Below, piece after piece: positions 32,831 to 43,194 of a DNA stretch of 64,000 nt. The DNA comes from Toxorhynchites rutilus septentrionalis (taxonomy: Eukaryota > Arthropoda > Insecta > Diptera > Culicidae). The notes beneath the pieces were generated by a model, which searched no databases, was not told where the DNA came from, and saw nothing but the letters and a program-made list of their open reading frames with translations. The stretch lies in the NCBI RefSeq assembly GCF_029784135.1, contig NC_073745.1:56499705-56563704 (forward strand). Direction: 5' to 3'. A program made the translations under genes and the position numbers. Positions within the stretch are counted from its first letter, which is position 1; each line of letters begins with the position of its first letter.

Positions 32831-33329
32831 AAATGCTCAAATAATCGAAAAATTGAAAAATATAATTTAATAAAAATAAAAATTTCTATTAAAAAAGTAA
32901 AAAAAAAATGAAAAATTTAACAATACTGAAATTTTAAAAGTAAGATATTTAAAAAAATAAAGCAGTTAAAATATGAAATTTTAGAATTCAAACTTAAATC
33001 ATACTAAAATCAGAAAAAGAAATAAAATGTTAAAAATTTCAAAATTTAATTAGAACAATTTAGAATATTTAGACTAAAACTTGGAAAAACTTATTTTTTT
33101 GAAAACATAAAAACTTAAATTCGAAATAAAAAACAATAAAAAATTAACAGTTCAAAAAATGGGATAATTCAAAAACAATAAAAATTAGTAAAATTAAAAA
33201 AAAAATTAAAAAAATTAAAGCTAAAAAAATTAGAAATTTAAAATAAGAAGATTAGAAAAATTATGAATATGTTTAGAGTTAGAAAATTTTATGAAAACTG
33301 AACTTTGGCAATTTTCAGATAGGAGTCAA
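32831..33329. repeat. 500-bp direct repeat, right copy
   Basis: Second copy of 31593-32093. Its right end coincides with the 5' border of the R4-type LINE at about 33330. Confidence 0.9.
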
Positions 33330-36300
33330 AAAATTTGGTTCTCAAATGGGGATCAACATAGGGTAGGAGCCTACCTGTTGGTCTCAAATGTTCCTATCTC
33401 ACGCCTCCACGAAGATCATATGACGACATTTTTAGATCGGGCGTGAACTGGAAACACACACCTGGTCTTGGCTCCGAGAACGGGTGTCGAAAGTGGCTAA
33501 GTGAGGGGGTGCGAGCGAGTCAGAGCGCTATATCTCTCCCGGGGAAGGCCTCCCGGGTCATGGAGGCCTTGCCAACCCGCTGTCTCCCGGGCAAAGGAGA
33601 TACACCCAATAACATGGAGCTACGATCACGAAGATTAATTAGAATGCGATCACCCGAGGAGGGTCCCCGAACTGGAGCTGGTCCTGGAACGGGTGTAAGA
33701 GCGAGCGGCCAGCGGCTGGAGGGCGATGTGCAAGAGCGGGCCACCAGCCGGGTTCAACCCGAAGAGCTACCGCCACACGGAAACAGCAGCCATCGACATC
33801 ACCCAAGAAACGCTGCGCCTACGAGACGTGTTGCGACTGCCAGACGACAGTCGTCCACACTTGTGGGTACCACTAGGCGCCGGATCATGTGGACACACGA
33901 AATGAATGAATTCGTGATCCGCGCCTATTACATCTGCACTGCTTTGGAGACGGACATGAGCGGTCGCCCTCGAATACTAACAATGTTCGAGGAAGCGTAT
34001 CCAGAGTTCGTCGGGAGGCTTGATCAGAACGCGATGAACGCGAGGCGTAGAGCGATAGTACGCAACAACATGCTCTCCCAAACGCAAATCGACAAGATCA
34101 AGCAGCAGGTGCAGAGAGAAATAAGCTCCAGGAACAACAGAGCAAGCGATGTGTCGAGACGAAGTTCAGTACGGCTGAGCAATTCATTCGCGAGTGGGGC
34201 ACGCGAATCAGCACCAGTGGAGGCCACAGTACTACAACCCCCTGAGCCGGAAGACCCACAGCCAGATCAACAACTACTACGCGATCTGGTCTTCCACTAC
34301 GACGAGGCGATCTCACAGTTCCGCGACACAGACCCATTGTCGCGCCCCAGGATCCCGAAGTTGCAGCATTCCCGCAGGCTGACAAGTGCAGTAAAGCTCA
34401 TGAACGAGCACGTTCTTCCGCTGCACTTGGTTGATGCTGAGAACATGGAGGAGCTGCAACTGAAAGTTTACTGTGCTGTTGTGGCGACCGCCAAAAGTTT
34501 AGGATACCGTATTAGGCCAAGAGGCGGACTGCTCCAACATCTCCGTGAAAGGCGTGAGCCTCCATGGCGAAGGAGATTGGAGCAACGGATCCTAAACAAG
34601 CGCGCCGCAATTGGAAGACTGATGGCGTACAAAAGAGGCAGCAGATCGGCGAAATTATGTCGCCAAGTTGCTGTGATCGTGCGGCCTACTGAACTTCGCC
34701 AGCTGGGAGCTCACCAGCTGACGGAAAAACTCGACACACTGGTACAGCAATTGAGCGTCCTTACAAAACGGCTGAAACGTTACTCTGACTCTGCAAAGCG
34801 CCAGGAACAAAATCGGATGTTCAGAGATAACGAGAAAGCGTTCTACGACCACATTAGCGACGAGAAGCCCGACTACCGCGAAGGTTTGCCAGATATTAGC
34901 GATGTGACGAACTTCTGGGCTGGTATCTGGGAGACCCCAGTAGAACATCGCGACGGGCAAATGTGGTTAAGACGGGAGGAGGAGAGTTGTGGTGAAATTG
35001 GAGAGATGCCAGCTATCATCGTCGGAGAGAACGATGTCCGCGAAGCCTCGCGGTACCTGAGGAACTGGGCAGCACCGGGCCCCGATGGTGTCCAGAACTT
35101 TTGGCACAAGAAGCTGACCGTCGCACATCCAAAGATAGCTGAGTGCTTCAACAAGGTGCTACGTGACCCACACAACCTTCCTGAATTCGCCACCCGTGGC
35201 GTCACCTTCCTCCTCCCGAAAGACAGCAACACATTGAACCCATCAAAGTACAGACCGATAACGTGCCTATCGAGTCTGTACAAAATACTGAGCAGCATAA
35301 TTACCGCCAAAGTTTCTGCTCACTGCGAACAGCATCACATCATCGCAGAAGAGCAGAAAGGATGCAGGAAAAATACGCATGGCTGCAAAGACCAGGCCAT
35401 CATCGACGCAGCCATAGTCGGCCAGGCGGGATATAACCAGCGGAACCTAAGTATGGCCTACATCGATTACAGGAAGGCTTATGACTCCATACCTCACTCG
35501 TTTCTCGTCCGGGTATTGGAGCTCTACAAAATTGATCCCGTCGTCGTTAGGTTCCTGCAGCATGCGATGAGGCAGTGGAGTACGTCTCTGCACCTCAGTG
35601 ATGGGGAAAATGTGTTGCAGTCTAGAACGCTGCAGATAAAGAGGGGGATATTCCAAGGCGACTCTTTCAGCCCGCTTTGGTTTTGTCTGGCACTGAACCC
35701 CCTCAGTAGGACGCTCAATAGAAACGGTCATGGCTATAAAATAAGGTATGGCAACGGCGCCCACGAAGAAGTGACCCATACCTTCTACATGGATGATCTC
35801 AAGGTCTACGCTGATTCACGTCAGCGTCTAGGTGTAGCTATCCGGGTTGTCGAAGACATAAGCAGGGACATCTGCATGGAGTTCGGCCTTGACAAGTGCC
35901 GCTGTGTCCATCTGCTGAAAGGGCAGCTTACCGAATCCGGAGGTTACGAGGTCTATGACGGCGAGTTCATAAGAGACATGGTTCATGGCGAATCCTTTAA
36001 ATATCTTGGATTCCGACAGCTCACCGGGATTCGCCACTCCGACATCAAGACGGAGCTGCGAGACAAGTTCTTGAGTCGAGTGAACTGTGTCCTGAGGACT
36101 TTCCTCAACGCGGGGAACAAGGTACGCGCGATCAACACATTTGCGGTTCCCCTGCTGACCTTCAGTTTTGGTGTAGTCAAATGGAGCAAAACTGACCTAG
36201 AGGACCTTGAGAGGAGGATGAGGAAAGCATTTAAAGAGGCCGGAATGCACCATCCTCAATCGGCACTGGAGAGAGTTTCACTACCACGCAAAGAAGGGGG

Positions 36301-37390
36301 ACTTGGAATCGTCGACATATCTGCACTGTGTGTTGCCCAGGTACGACAACTGCGCGAGTACTTCGCAGAACGCGCCAACCAAAACGCGCTATACCGGGCT
36401 GTCTGCGCCGCCGACAGAGGATACAGCGCTCTGCACTTGGCGCAAGCGGAGTACCAACTCAACTGCAATCTGCAGACAGTGGAGGAGAAGATTGCAGCTT
36501 GGAAGCAGAAGGCAGTGCATGGTGCCCACCCCCATCAACTGGATCGGCCACACGTCGACAAGGCCGCATCTAATCTGTGGCTAACGCGTGGTGAACTCTC
36601 TTCAGTAGTAGAAGCCGACATGATAGCCATCCAGGACAGGATAATGCCGACGAGAAACTGCAGGCGGTACGTCTGGCATCAAGACGTTGATGACATTTGC
36701 CGGATGTGCCATCAACCAGGTGAAAACATAGAGCACATTATGGGAGGCTGTCCCGTTTTGGCCAACGCAGCCTACACCGAGCGCCACAACAACGTGGCCC
36801 GTATTGTTCATCGTCAACTGGCGCTCCAATGTGCTCTACTGGAAGACAACGTACCAAACTACCGGTACCTGCCTGCACCTGTCCTGGAAAATGACTGGGA
36901 TCGCACTGTTCTGACCGACCTCTCGATCCACCACAACCGTCCAGATATAATGGTTTACGACAAGAGCGACCGCAAAGTCACCATCATCGATGTCGCTATT
37001 CCACTGAACCAGAATCTGGAGGAGACCCACGGTCGCAAAATCTGCAAGTACCGACCATTGGCCGTGGAGCTCAAGGAACTGTGGGGGCTAAGGGAGGTCC
37101 CAAGAATTGTTCCAGTCGTTCTCTCTGGAACTGGAATTGTCCCGAAGACACTTCTGGAAGCGCTCAAGGTGTTGAACATGGAGAAGGAATTAGCCGGCAT
37201 CCAAAAGTCGGTCATCCTTAGCACCTGCGCGATTGTCCGACAATTCCTCGGTCAGGACTAAAACAGCACGAGCATGCAGATACGTGCATTCCGCAGAGCC
37301 TAGTCCCCCTTTGGCATTCAGAAGCCCGGGGGCATGTGAAAATTCTGGCTAGGTTCGCCTAGTTAAGAAGTGAGATAAGTCTGCCAAAAA
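33330..37390 (+). mobile_element. R4/Dong-type non-LTR retrotransposon, apparently full length
   Basis: A GC-balanced block of about 4.06 kb in the AT desert. It has a 5' leader of some 280 bases, one long ORF, a 3' UTR of about 125 bases ending near GATAAGTCTGCC, and then an A-rich flank. A single ORF with central RT and C-terminal restriction-like endonuclease is the R2/R4 architecture; the RT signatures point to the R4 (Dong/Rex6) group. The 5' border coincides with the end of a 500-bp duplication. CAAAAAA occurs at both borders, but this is too weak in A-rich DNA to call a target duplication. Transcription and site specificity are unknown. Confidence 0.85.
33614..37261 (+). CDS. R4-type LINE polyprotein: RT and restriction-like endonuclease
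   Basis: I start at the ATG at 33614 (MELRSRRLIRMRSPEEG), giving 1215 residues; the frame is open further upstream (from 33443) but with no convincing earlier start. Residues about 89-165 form a Myb/Trip-type DNA-binding-like segment (RIMWTHEMNEFVIRAYY). The RT runs from about 480 to 770: WAAPGPDG near 486, SKYRPITCLSSLYK, IDYRKAYDSIPHS, KRGIFQGDSFSPLW and catalytic YMDD at 725-728. A CCHC knuckle (CRMCHQPGENIEHIMGGC) begins at 1029. It is followed by the endonuclease motif RPDIMVYDKSDRKVTIIDVA starting at 1109, with the R-PD and D-x-A elements of the family. The enzyme nicks target DNA and reverse-transcribes its RNA there. No stop or frameshift interrupts it, so this copy may be active. Confidence 0.92.
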   Translation: MELRSRRLIRMRSPEEGPRTGAGPGTGVRASGQRLEGDVQERATSRVQPEELPPHGNSSHRHHPRNAAPTRRVATARRQSSTLVGTTRRRIMWTHEMNEFVIRAYYICTALETDMSGRPRILTMFEEAYPEFVGRLDQNAMNARRRAIVRNNMLSQTQIDKIKQQVQREISSRNNRASDVSRRSSVRLSNSFASGARESAPVEATVLQPPEPEDPQPDQQLLRDLVFHYDEAISQFRDTDPLSRPRIPKLQHSRRLTSAVKLMNEHVLPLHLVDAENMEELQLKVYCAVVATAKSLGYRIRPRGGLLQHLRERREPPWRRRLEQRILNKRAAIGRLMAYKRGSRSAKLCRQVAVIVRPTELRQLGAHQLTEKLDTLVQQLSVLTKRLKRYSDSAKRQEQNRMFRDNEKAFYDHISDEKPDYREGLPDISDVTNFWAGIWETPVEHRDGQMWLRREEESCGEIGEMPAIIVGENDVREASRYLRNWAAPGPDGVQNFWHKKLTVAHPKIAECFNKVLRDPHNLPEFATRGVTFLLPKDSNTLNPSKYRPITCLSSLYKILSSIITAKVSAHCEQHHIIAEEQKGCRKNTHGCKDQAIIDAAIVGQAGYNQRNLSMAYIDYRKAYDSIPHSFLVRVLELYKIDPVVVRFLQHAMRQWSTSLHLSDGENVLQSRTLQIKRGIFQGDSFSPLWFCLALNPLSRTLNRNGHGYKIRYGNGAHEEVTHTFYMDDLKVYADSRQRLGVAIRVVEDISRDICMEFGLDKCRCVHLLKGQLTESGGYEVYDGEFIRDMVHGESFKYLGFRQLTGIRHSDIKTELRDKFLSRVNCVLRTFLNAGNKVRAINTFAVPLLTFSFGVVKWSKTDLEDLERRMRKAFKEAGMHHPQSALERVSLPRKEGGLGIVDISALCVAQVRQLREYFAERANQNALYRAVCAADRGYSALHLAQAEYQLNCNLQTVEEKIAAWKQKAVHGAHPHQLDRPHVDKAASNLWLTRGELSSVVEADMIAIQDRIMPTRNCRRYVWHQDVDDICRMCHQPGENIEHIMGGCPVLANAAYTERHNNVARIVHRQLALQCALLEDNVPNYRYLPAPVLENDWDRTVLTDLSIHHNRPDIMVYDKSDRKVTIIDVAIPLNQNLEETHGRKICKYRPLAVELKELWGLREVPRIVPVVLSGTGIVPKTLLEALKVLNMEKELAGIQKSVILSTCAIVRQFLGQD

Positions 37391-37401
37391 AATAAAAATT
37401 G

Positions 37402-37789
37402 GAAAGTTGGAAAATTGAAAAAATTGAAAAAAAAACATTCCAATATTCCCAAAACAGAAAGAAACATTAAAATTGAAAAACTGAAAAAAATAAAAAATTA
37501 AAATATAAAAATTATAAAATTATTAAAAATCTTAAAATTTAATGATTGAATTACTTATAATCTCAACATTTTATAATTGTAATTAGAACATGAAAACTTA
37601 GAAAGTTGGAAAATTGAAAAAAAACATTCCAATATTCCCAAAACAGAAAGAAACATTAAAATTGAAAAACTGAAAAAAATAAAAAATTAAAATATAAAAA
37701 TTTTAAAATTATTAAAAATCTTAAAATTCAATTATTGAATTACTTATAATCTCAAAATTTTATAATTGTAATTAGAACATGAAAACTTA
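37402..37789. repeat. Tandem duplication of a ~195-bp AT-rich unit
   Basis: 37402-37600 and 37601-37789 are nearly identical, both running from GAAAGTTGGAAAATTG to GAACATGAAAACTTA. They differ by a 10-base A-rich insertion and a few substitutions. They lie immediately 3' of the R4-type element. Confidence 0.9.
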
Positions 37790-40199
37790 AATAGTCAAAA
37801 AATTGGAAAGTATAATTTAATATAAACAAGAATTAAAAAATTGTGCGACTCAACAATTGAAAAAGTAAGAAATTCAAGAAATAAAAAACAATAAAATCAA
37901 AAAAAAAATTGCAATTTAACTTAATTGAAAACTTGAATAATTAAAAGATTGAATAAATGAAAATTTTGAAAATATTGACATTTTAGGAGTAAGAAATTTC
38001 AAAAATTCAAAAAGTTAAAAATTTCAAGTTCAGAAAAAAATTCAAAAATTTAAAAAAAATGAAGAATTGTCGAATGTACAAAAAAATTCCGTTTGCTAAA
38101 TTCAGCCTGTCAGCAAATACAATACAAGCCGTGTTTGCGATGCAATTTTTGCTTGTCTTCAGGGGTTGAACAGTGCGTGTTCTGTTCACCAAACATCATG
38201 AAAATCAACGCTTGGTATCGTTTCTTCGGGTATTCTTGATAGTAGTTATTAAGGTTAACATTCCATAATGTTAACTGATTTTATGATTTAGCACCTTTTC
38301 TGAAAGTGGTAGTCCTACGTCAGAAATATGGGTTTTTTTTAAAGAAATACAAACACGATGTATGAGCGAAATCAGAGCACTTTTTCCTAGTAAATGCAGT
38401 TCTTATGGAATTAGAAGAATTGGTTCATCTACAAGACCTGTACTGTATACCATCAAAATATTTCCGATCTCACGTTTCCAGACTACTTTTCAAGCAACGT
38501 TCGATTACAGTTGGGCCCGAATATCCGTTAATTATTTAATTTAATTTTTGTTTGGTCACGCAACTAACCAGAAGCGACCACGACGAGTGTAACAATAAAG
38601 GGTTCTAATCTCGATGCGAATCGCCATTAAATTAAAATTTAATTATCTAAATGTACATCCACCACCGGCTCTCCGGGTTAATTCGATTTTGATATTTGAT
38701 CATCAAAAAGTAATCTATTCTAATGTATTCGTTTTGTTTTACGACTTGAACAAACGCAATCAAATTTTTCAGCTGATGAAGTGACTCACGTAGTCAATGT
38801 TTTTGTGTGTTTTGGTGACACTTACGATGGACAATGGAAACGATGATTTCGATGAGTAATAAAAGTTGCCATGAATGCAAATTACCATGCACAAAAGAAG
38901 TTTATTTTTTGTTAAAATTTATCTATTCATCCTCTCAATACATATCATAACGAGCTTTCGTATTACATTCCGTATTACCAACTGGTTAACCAAAATGCTG
39001 CAAATGCTCTGTAACACAGCTAGTTTAAGCTGCGCTCAAAACCGCTATATGTGGGCTAACAAACACCCCCGCTTCTTTCTGACGGGAGCGATCAAATTTG
39101 CATATGCGAAACCCAACCAACGAAACAGCCCAACCGAAATTGCACAGCCGAAATTCAATTAATCCAAATCAATACAACATGGCGCTAATCAAACACAAAG
39201 CCGCGGTAATTTGGTGTGCTCGGAGCGGTTTAGTTGCTAGTTCACCGGCGAGGAGGTGGATGCATCCCGCGATAATCGGTTTTTGAGAGGGGAGGGTTCG
39301 CTACTTAGTGATGTCCGGTATCCAGTGGAAAAATCGATCAATCAACTGTTATTCGAACGATTACCATATACATAGCAGTTTAAAATAGCTGTACGTTAAC
39401 TTTTCATAACATTTTTTGACGTAGAACTACGTCTTTCATTAAGGGTACCAAATCAGAAAACCGGTCACGTTTTCATGAAATAAAGTTAACGTTAATAACT
39501 ATTTTTGCCGCGAACGGATTTTGGCGATTTGTATACTAAACGAATCGGGAATTTTCCTAGATTTGTTTGATACATAATGGTTTAAATTGATGAAAATTGG
39601 AAGCATTCCCATTTCCCCATACATTTGTTCTGTCCATTTGTGTGCTTTCCCGAACAGAGCTGTCAATAACGAACAACTTATCGACGAGCAACGAAGGGGA
39701 AATCGTAAGATGTAAAGTCTCCGTGAACGAAGGAAAAGCAGAAGAACGAAGGGGAATATTTGCCTAGAGTATAAACAGTGGATCTCGCTGAGGAAAACTT
39801 TCATTCCTCGTGAGGAAATCGACTGAACAACATCGTTGGTGGGCGAGCTGGACGGCGAGGCATCGAATGCCTTTCTTAAGGCAATGGAGGTGGAGGATTA
39901 ATATGATGGATAAAGCAAAGTTTTCCAAGGGCCTTTTTGAAGGTTAGAGACGAATGAACTGTAGAAGTTTAAAGTCTCAAGTAAGGAAGAAAGGCAAACT
40001 TTCAATATCGTTCTGTATTTAAAGCAATGAATATCGCTTGTTCTTCCTTGTTTTGCGTCATCACATGTCTTCGTTTCGGATTGAGCTGTGGACGCGACCA
40101 AATAACTCACTCGCTGATGTCTCTGGCATTGCAATCATTGCATTAAGATGACGCCACTGCATTAAGGTTCTGAGCCACACAATTGTGTGGGGAATCATC
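37790..40199. other. AT-rich DNA grading into unique DNA
   Basis: AT-rich to about 38090, then balanced unique sequence. Two matches to the palindromic GACGTAGNACTACGTC motif occur (38311-38323 and 39416-39433). A hairpin-bearing SINE-tail-like segment is at 39947-39978. No gene recognised. Confidence 0.4.
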
Positions 40200-40985
40200 A
40201 AGCTAGGCTATTGTCAGCTCACCAAGAAAATAAATGTTCTGGAATTTTGTCATTGATATGGTTTCGCATGACGGTAGGAAAATTCTCTCCACAAAGGATG
40301 ACAGCTAAGCTAATCTAGACTGGCAATATTAACAGAGAGGGCTTCTGTTGAGTAGAGCGCAAAACGGAGATAAGTGTGTGTATATTTAGTTGCTTCAAAC
40401 CATCGATATATGGATATTTGTGTGCGTACGTGCTTGCTTCATAACCCGTATGCAAGAAATAGTGCATCTTCGCTACGCTGAAACCCCATTTGTAATGATA
40501 AATATAAACAAGGAGGGGAGAGAGCGGGAGGGAAAAAATTACGCTAGGGTATTAGCAATGAATCTCTGCTGAGGCAAATATTCAGCCTTTTTCCAAGCAG
40601 TTAACATTGTTTGTTTTCTGTCATCAATGCATTGAACTGACAGAAAACGGCTATGGTGAAGCAGATGATAAGGATGTGCACCAAAAAATTATTTGAGGAA
40701 TACCAAGTTATTCAATGAGTTATATTAAGTTATTAATTTATTCGGGCTCGCGTGCCAGTCGCAAAACTGCTTTCAACTAGGATTTCATTTGCGCTAATCT
40801 CGATCATAATGAAGCATTGCTACTCTTTTCGAGGTTGTTGAGACTAACAGATAGAGTTTATTTAGTCACCAATAAAGTAAATGTCGTTCTGTTTTGTATG
40901 TGATTTGGTTTCGCTTGCCAGTAGCAAAACTTTCTCCACTAAGGATGACAGCTGCGCTTATCTCGAGCAAGTATTGTTCTGCGAG
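40200..40985. repeat. Degenerate ~110-bp dispersed repeats
   Basis: Three related blocks share a core similar to TTCGCTTGCCAGTAGCAAAAC followed by AAGGATGACAGCTGCGCTTATCTCGA: about 40200-40325, 40740-40800 and 40860-40985. They are degenerate and may be remnants of one family. Confidence 0.5.
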
Positions 40986-42689
40986 CACACGAATAAATCA
41001 TCAAACAATTATCGTCAAATGATTCTACAATAAAAAAAATATTTCAGGGCGACCAAACTGGTAGAATGGTTATTTAAAATTTTTCGTTCCATTATAAAAT
41101 AATATCCGCAAACAAGCGACTTCAATTAAACCACAGCGTAGTTCTACGTCAACAATGCGGTCGTGTCTTCACCACAACCTCCTATATTTTTTTTGAAAAA
41201 TCGAGACTTTTATACATTAAATGTCAAAATTTGACGCTTTTTACACGTTGAAAAAGATATAAACTCATAGTTCAATCTTTGATCTTTTGTCAGCAAATGA
41301 AAGGTTTTTTTTGATAAATTTTCTAGGAAGATTGTAAATCGAACATTTTTCCATCAGCTGATGGGCTATCAATTGAACAGTTCGAACATCACTATTGCTA
41401 CGCCACCCTCAACGAAATCTTTATAATTATGTTTCCGCGCTTATGAACTATCCTTTTGTTTTCATCCGAACTGTAAATAAATTTGTGCGTCACTGCACGC
41501 CCCACTGCTGTGTGGAATGCGCTTGGATACAGTTCGCGCGAGCAAACGCGTCGAATACGCGCGCATTTAATTGGCAATCATCGGCGCGAATTCCGTTCAT
41601 CATATGCGTGGGATTGATTCGCTATTGTTATCGTACCAGTCATGCTGTTCAGCATATATTGATACACATAAAACGAAATGGCCGTATTCCAGCAGAACCA
41701 TCTGAAAGCTAATCAAATCAGTTGAATTCGGTGGAACGTTATGGACTCTTTGGAGGTGGAAGGGATACGAGACAGCATTTGTCCCAACTTCGATTCGACT
41801 CGTGCTGATGAAATTTATTGCTGCAGCACAAGCCGAACGAAAGTTTCAACCGACATGACAGAAACAATGACGATTAATCTTGTTAGCAGTATTGATTCCA
41901 AGAGCAGGGACAAATTTTAGTATCAAGTTTATTCACAGCAGTGCTCGGTTTCGCCTGTTGAGGATTATCGTACCGTCGCTCCCTGCACATTCAGGTTGCT
42001 TCTAGTCGCAGTCGCGATTGTTACCCTCGAAACTATTATGAATTTTGAACCAGAATCCCAACCGCTCTGATGCTGACATACGGGATTACCACCCTTTTGA
42101 CCTATCAAACACTCATCTGCAAGCCGTGTGTGTGTGTGCACGTGCGTAAGTGTTGCATCATCCATTTAGCTTTCACCCGAATCTGCAGATGATGATCTAA
42201 ATCAGAATCTCGGTGTGGCGCTACTCTCTACTAGGTGTATCTCGGTCGTAAACAATCCATTATCGCGGTACTTGTGAGCTAGGGATAAATCCTGGTGTTA
42301 TGCATGGTAGAAATACATGCATGCCGAGAGTCGAGAGAGAGTGTAACTTTAATCAACCTATTCGCAATATCGAGAATTGATGGTCAATTTACGAAATCGC
42401 TTTGGGTACAGAGGTCCCACCGAAGTGAACAGTAATGCACACCGAACTCAACTCAACGTTTCGATTTTGGTTCAATTTCTCATTAATTTTCAGCTTTTAA
42501 TTTTGGATGATTACATGCCAGTGAGTACGATTACTGAAAATTTTTGCGGTAAAAAATATTTGGTTGAAATTCTAAAAATATACCGAATATCAATAACTTG
42601 AATGTACCGTAGATTCCCTTCTAGTACCTTGAAAAATTGGAACTATTCAAGAAAAGTACATAAACATCGAATCTAAACATCGAAGCTGC
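40986..42689. other. Unique noncoding DNA
   Basis: Balanced composition. It contains one more copy of the palindromic motif (41136-41152). An open frame at 41395-41712 has no recognisable domain and no supporting context, so I do not call it a gene. Confidence 0.4.
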
Positions 42690-43137
42690 CATACAAATGA
42701 ATCACAAATTTCTGGATTACTCGAAAATCAATCAAGCAAATGAAACCAAATTAGGCATATGGAGGTTTAATTAATCAAGCAAATGAAACCAAATTTACCA
42801 TGTAGAGGTTTTAAGGTACAATAAATGTTTTACGATAGTTAGATACTCATCCTCACCTCTCTTAGGGGGGGGGGGTGCTCTGCCATACAAATGAATCACA
42901 AATTTCTGCATTACTCGAAAATCAATCAAGCAAATGAAACCAAATTAGGCATATGGAGGTTTATGGGTGCAATAACTGTTTCTATGGTGGTTAGACTCTC
43001 CACCTCCCTCTCTAAAGGGAGGCTGCCATACAAATTAAACACAAATTTCTACATTACTCGGGAATTAATCAAGCGAATGAAACGAAATTTGGCATATGGA
43101 GGTTTTAGGGTGCAATAAATGATTCTATAGTAGTTAC

Positions 43138-43194
43138 AAAGAGGCGAATGAACTGCAAAGTTTAAAGCCTCTTACAAACAAAGAAAGAAGAAGA
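43138..43194 (+). mobile_element. 57-bp retro-insert with (GAA)n tail
   Basis: The insert lies between AGTAGTTAC at 43129-43137 and 43195-43203. It contains GAGGC...GCCTC, which can form a short stem, and ends in AAGAAAGAAGAAGA. It was then copied with the array to about 43688-43744 and 44336-44392. It looks like the 3' end of a SINE or LINE. Confidence 0.65.

Noticed and set aside
41395..41712. A 105-codon forward frame in unique DNA
   Set aside because: No recognisable motif, splice signals or neighbours to support it; the length is within chance for this composition.
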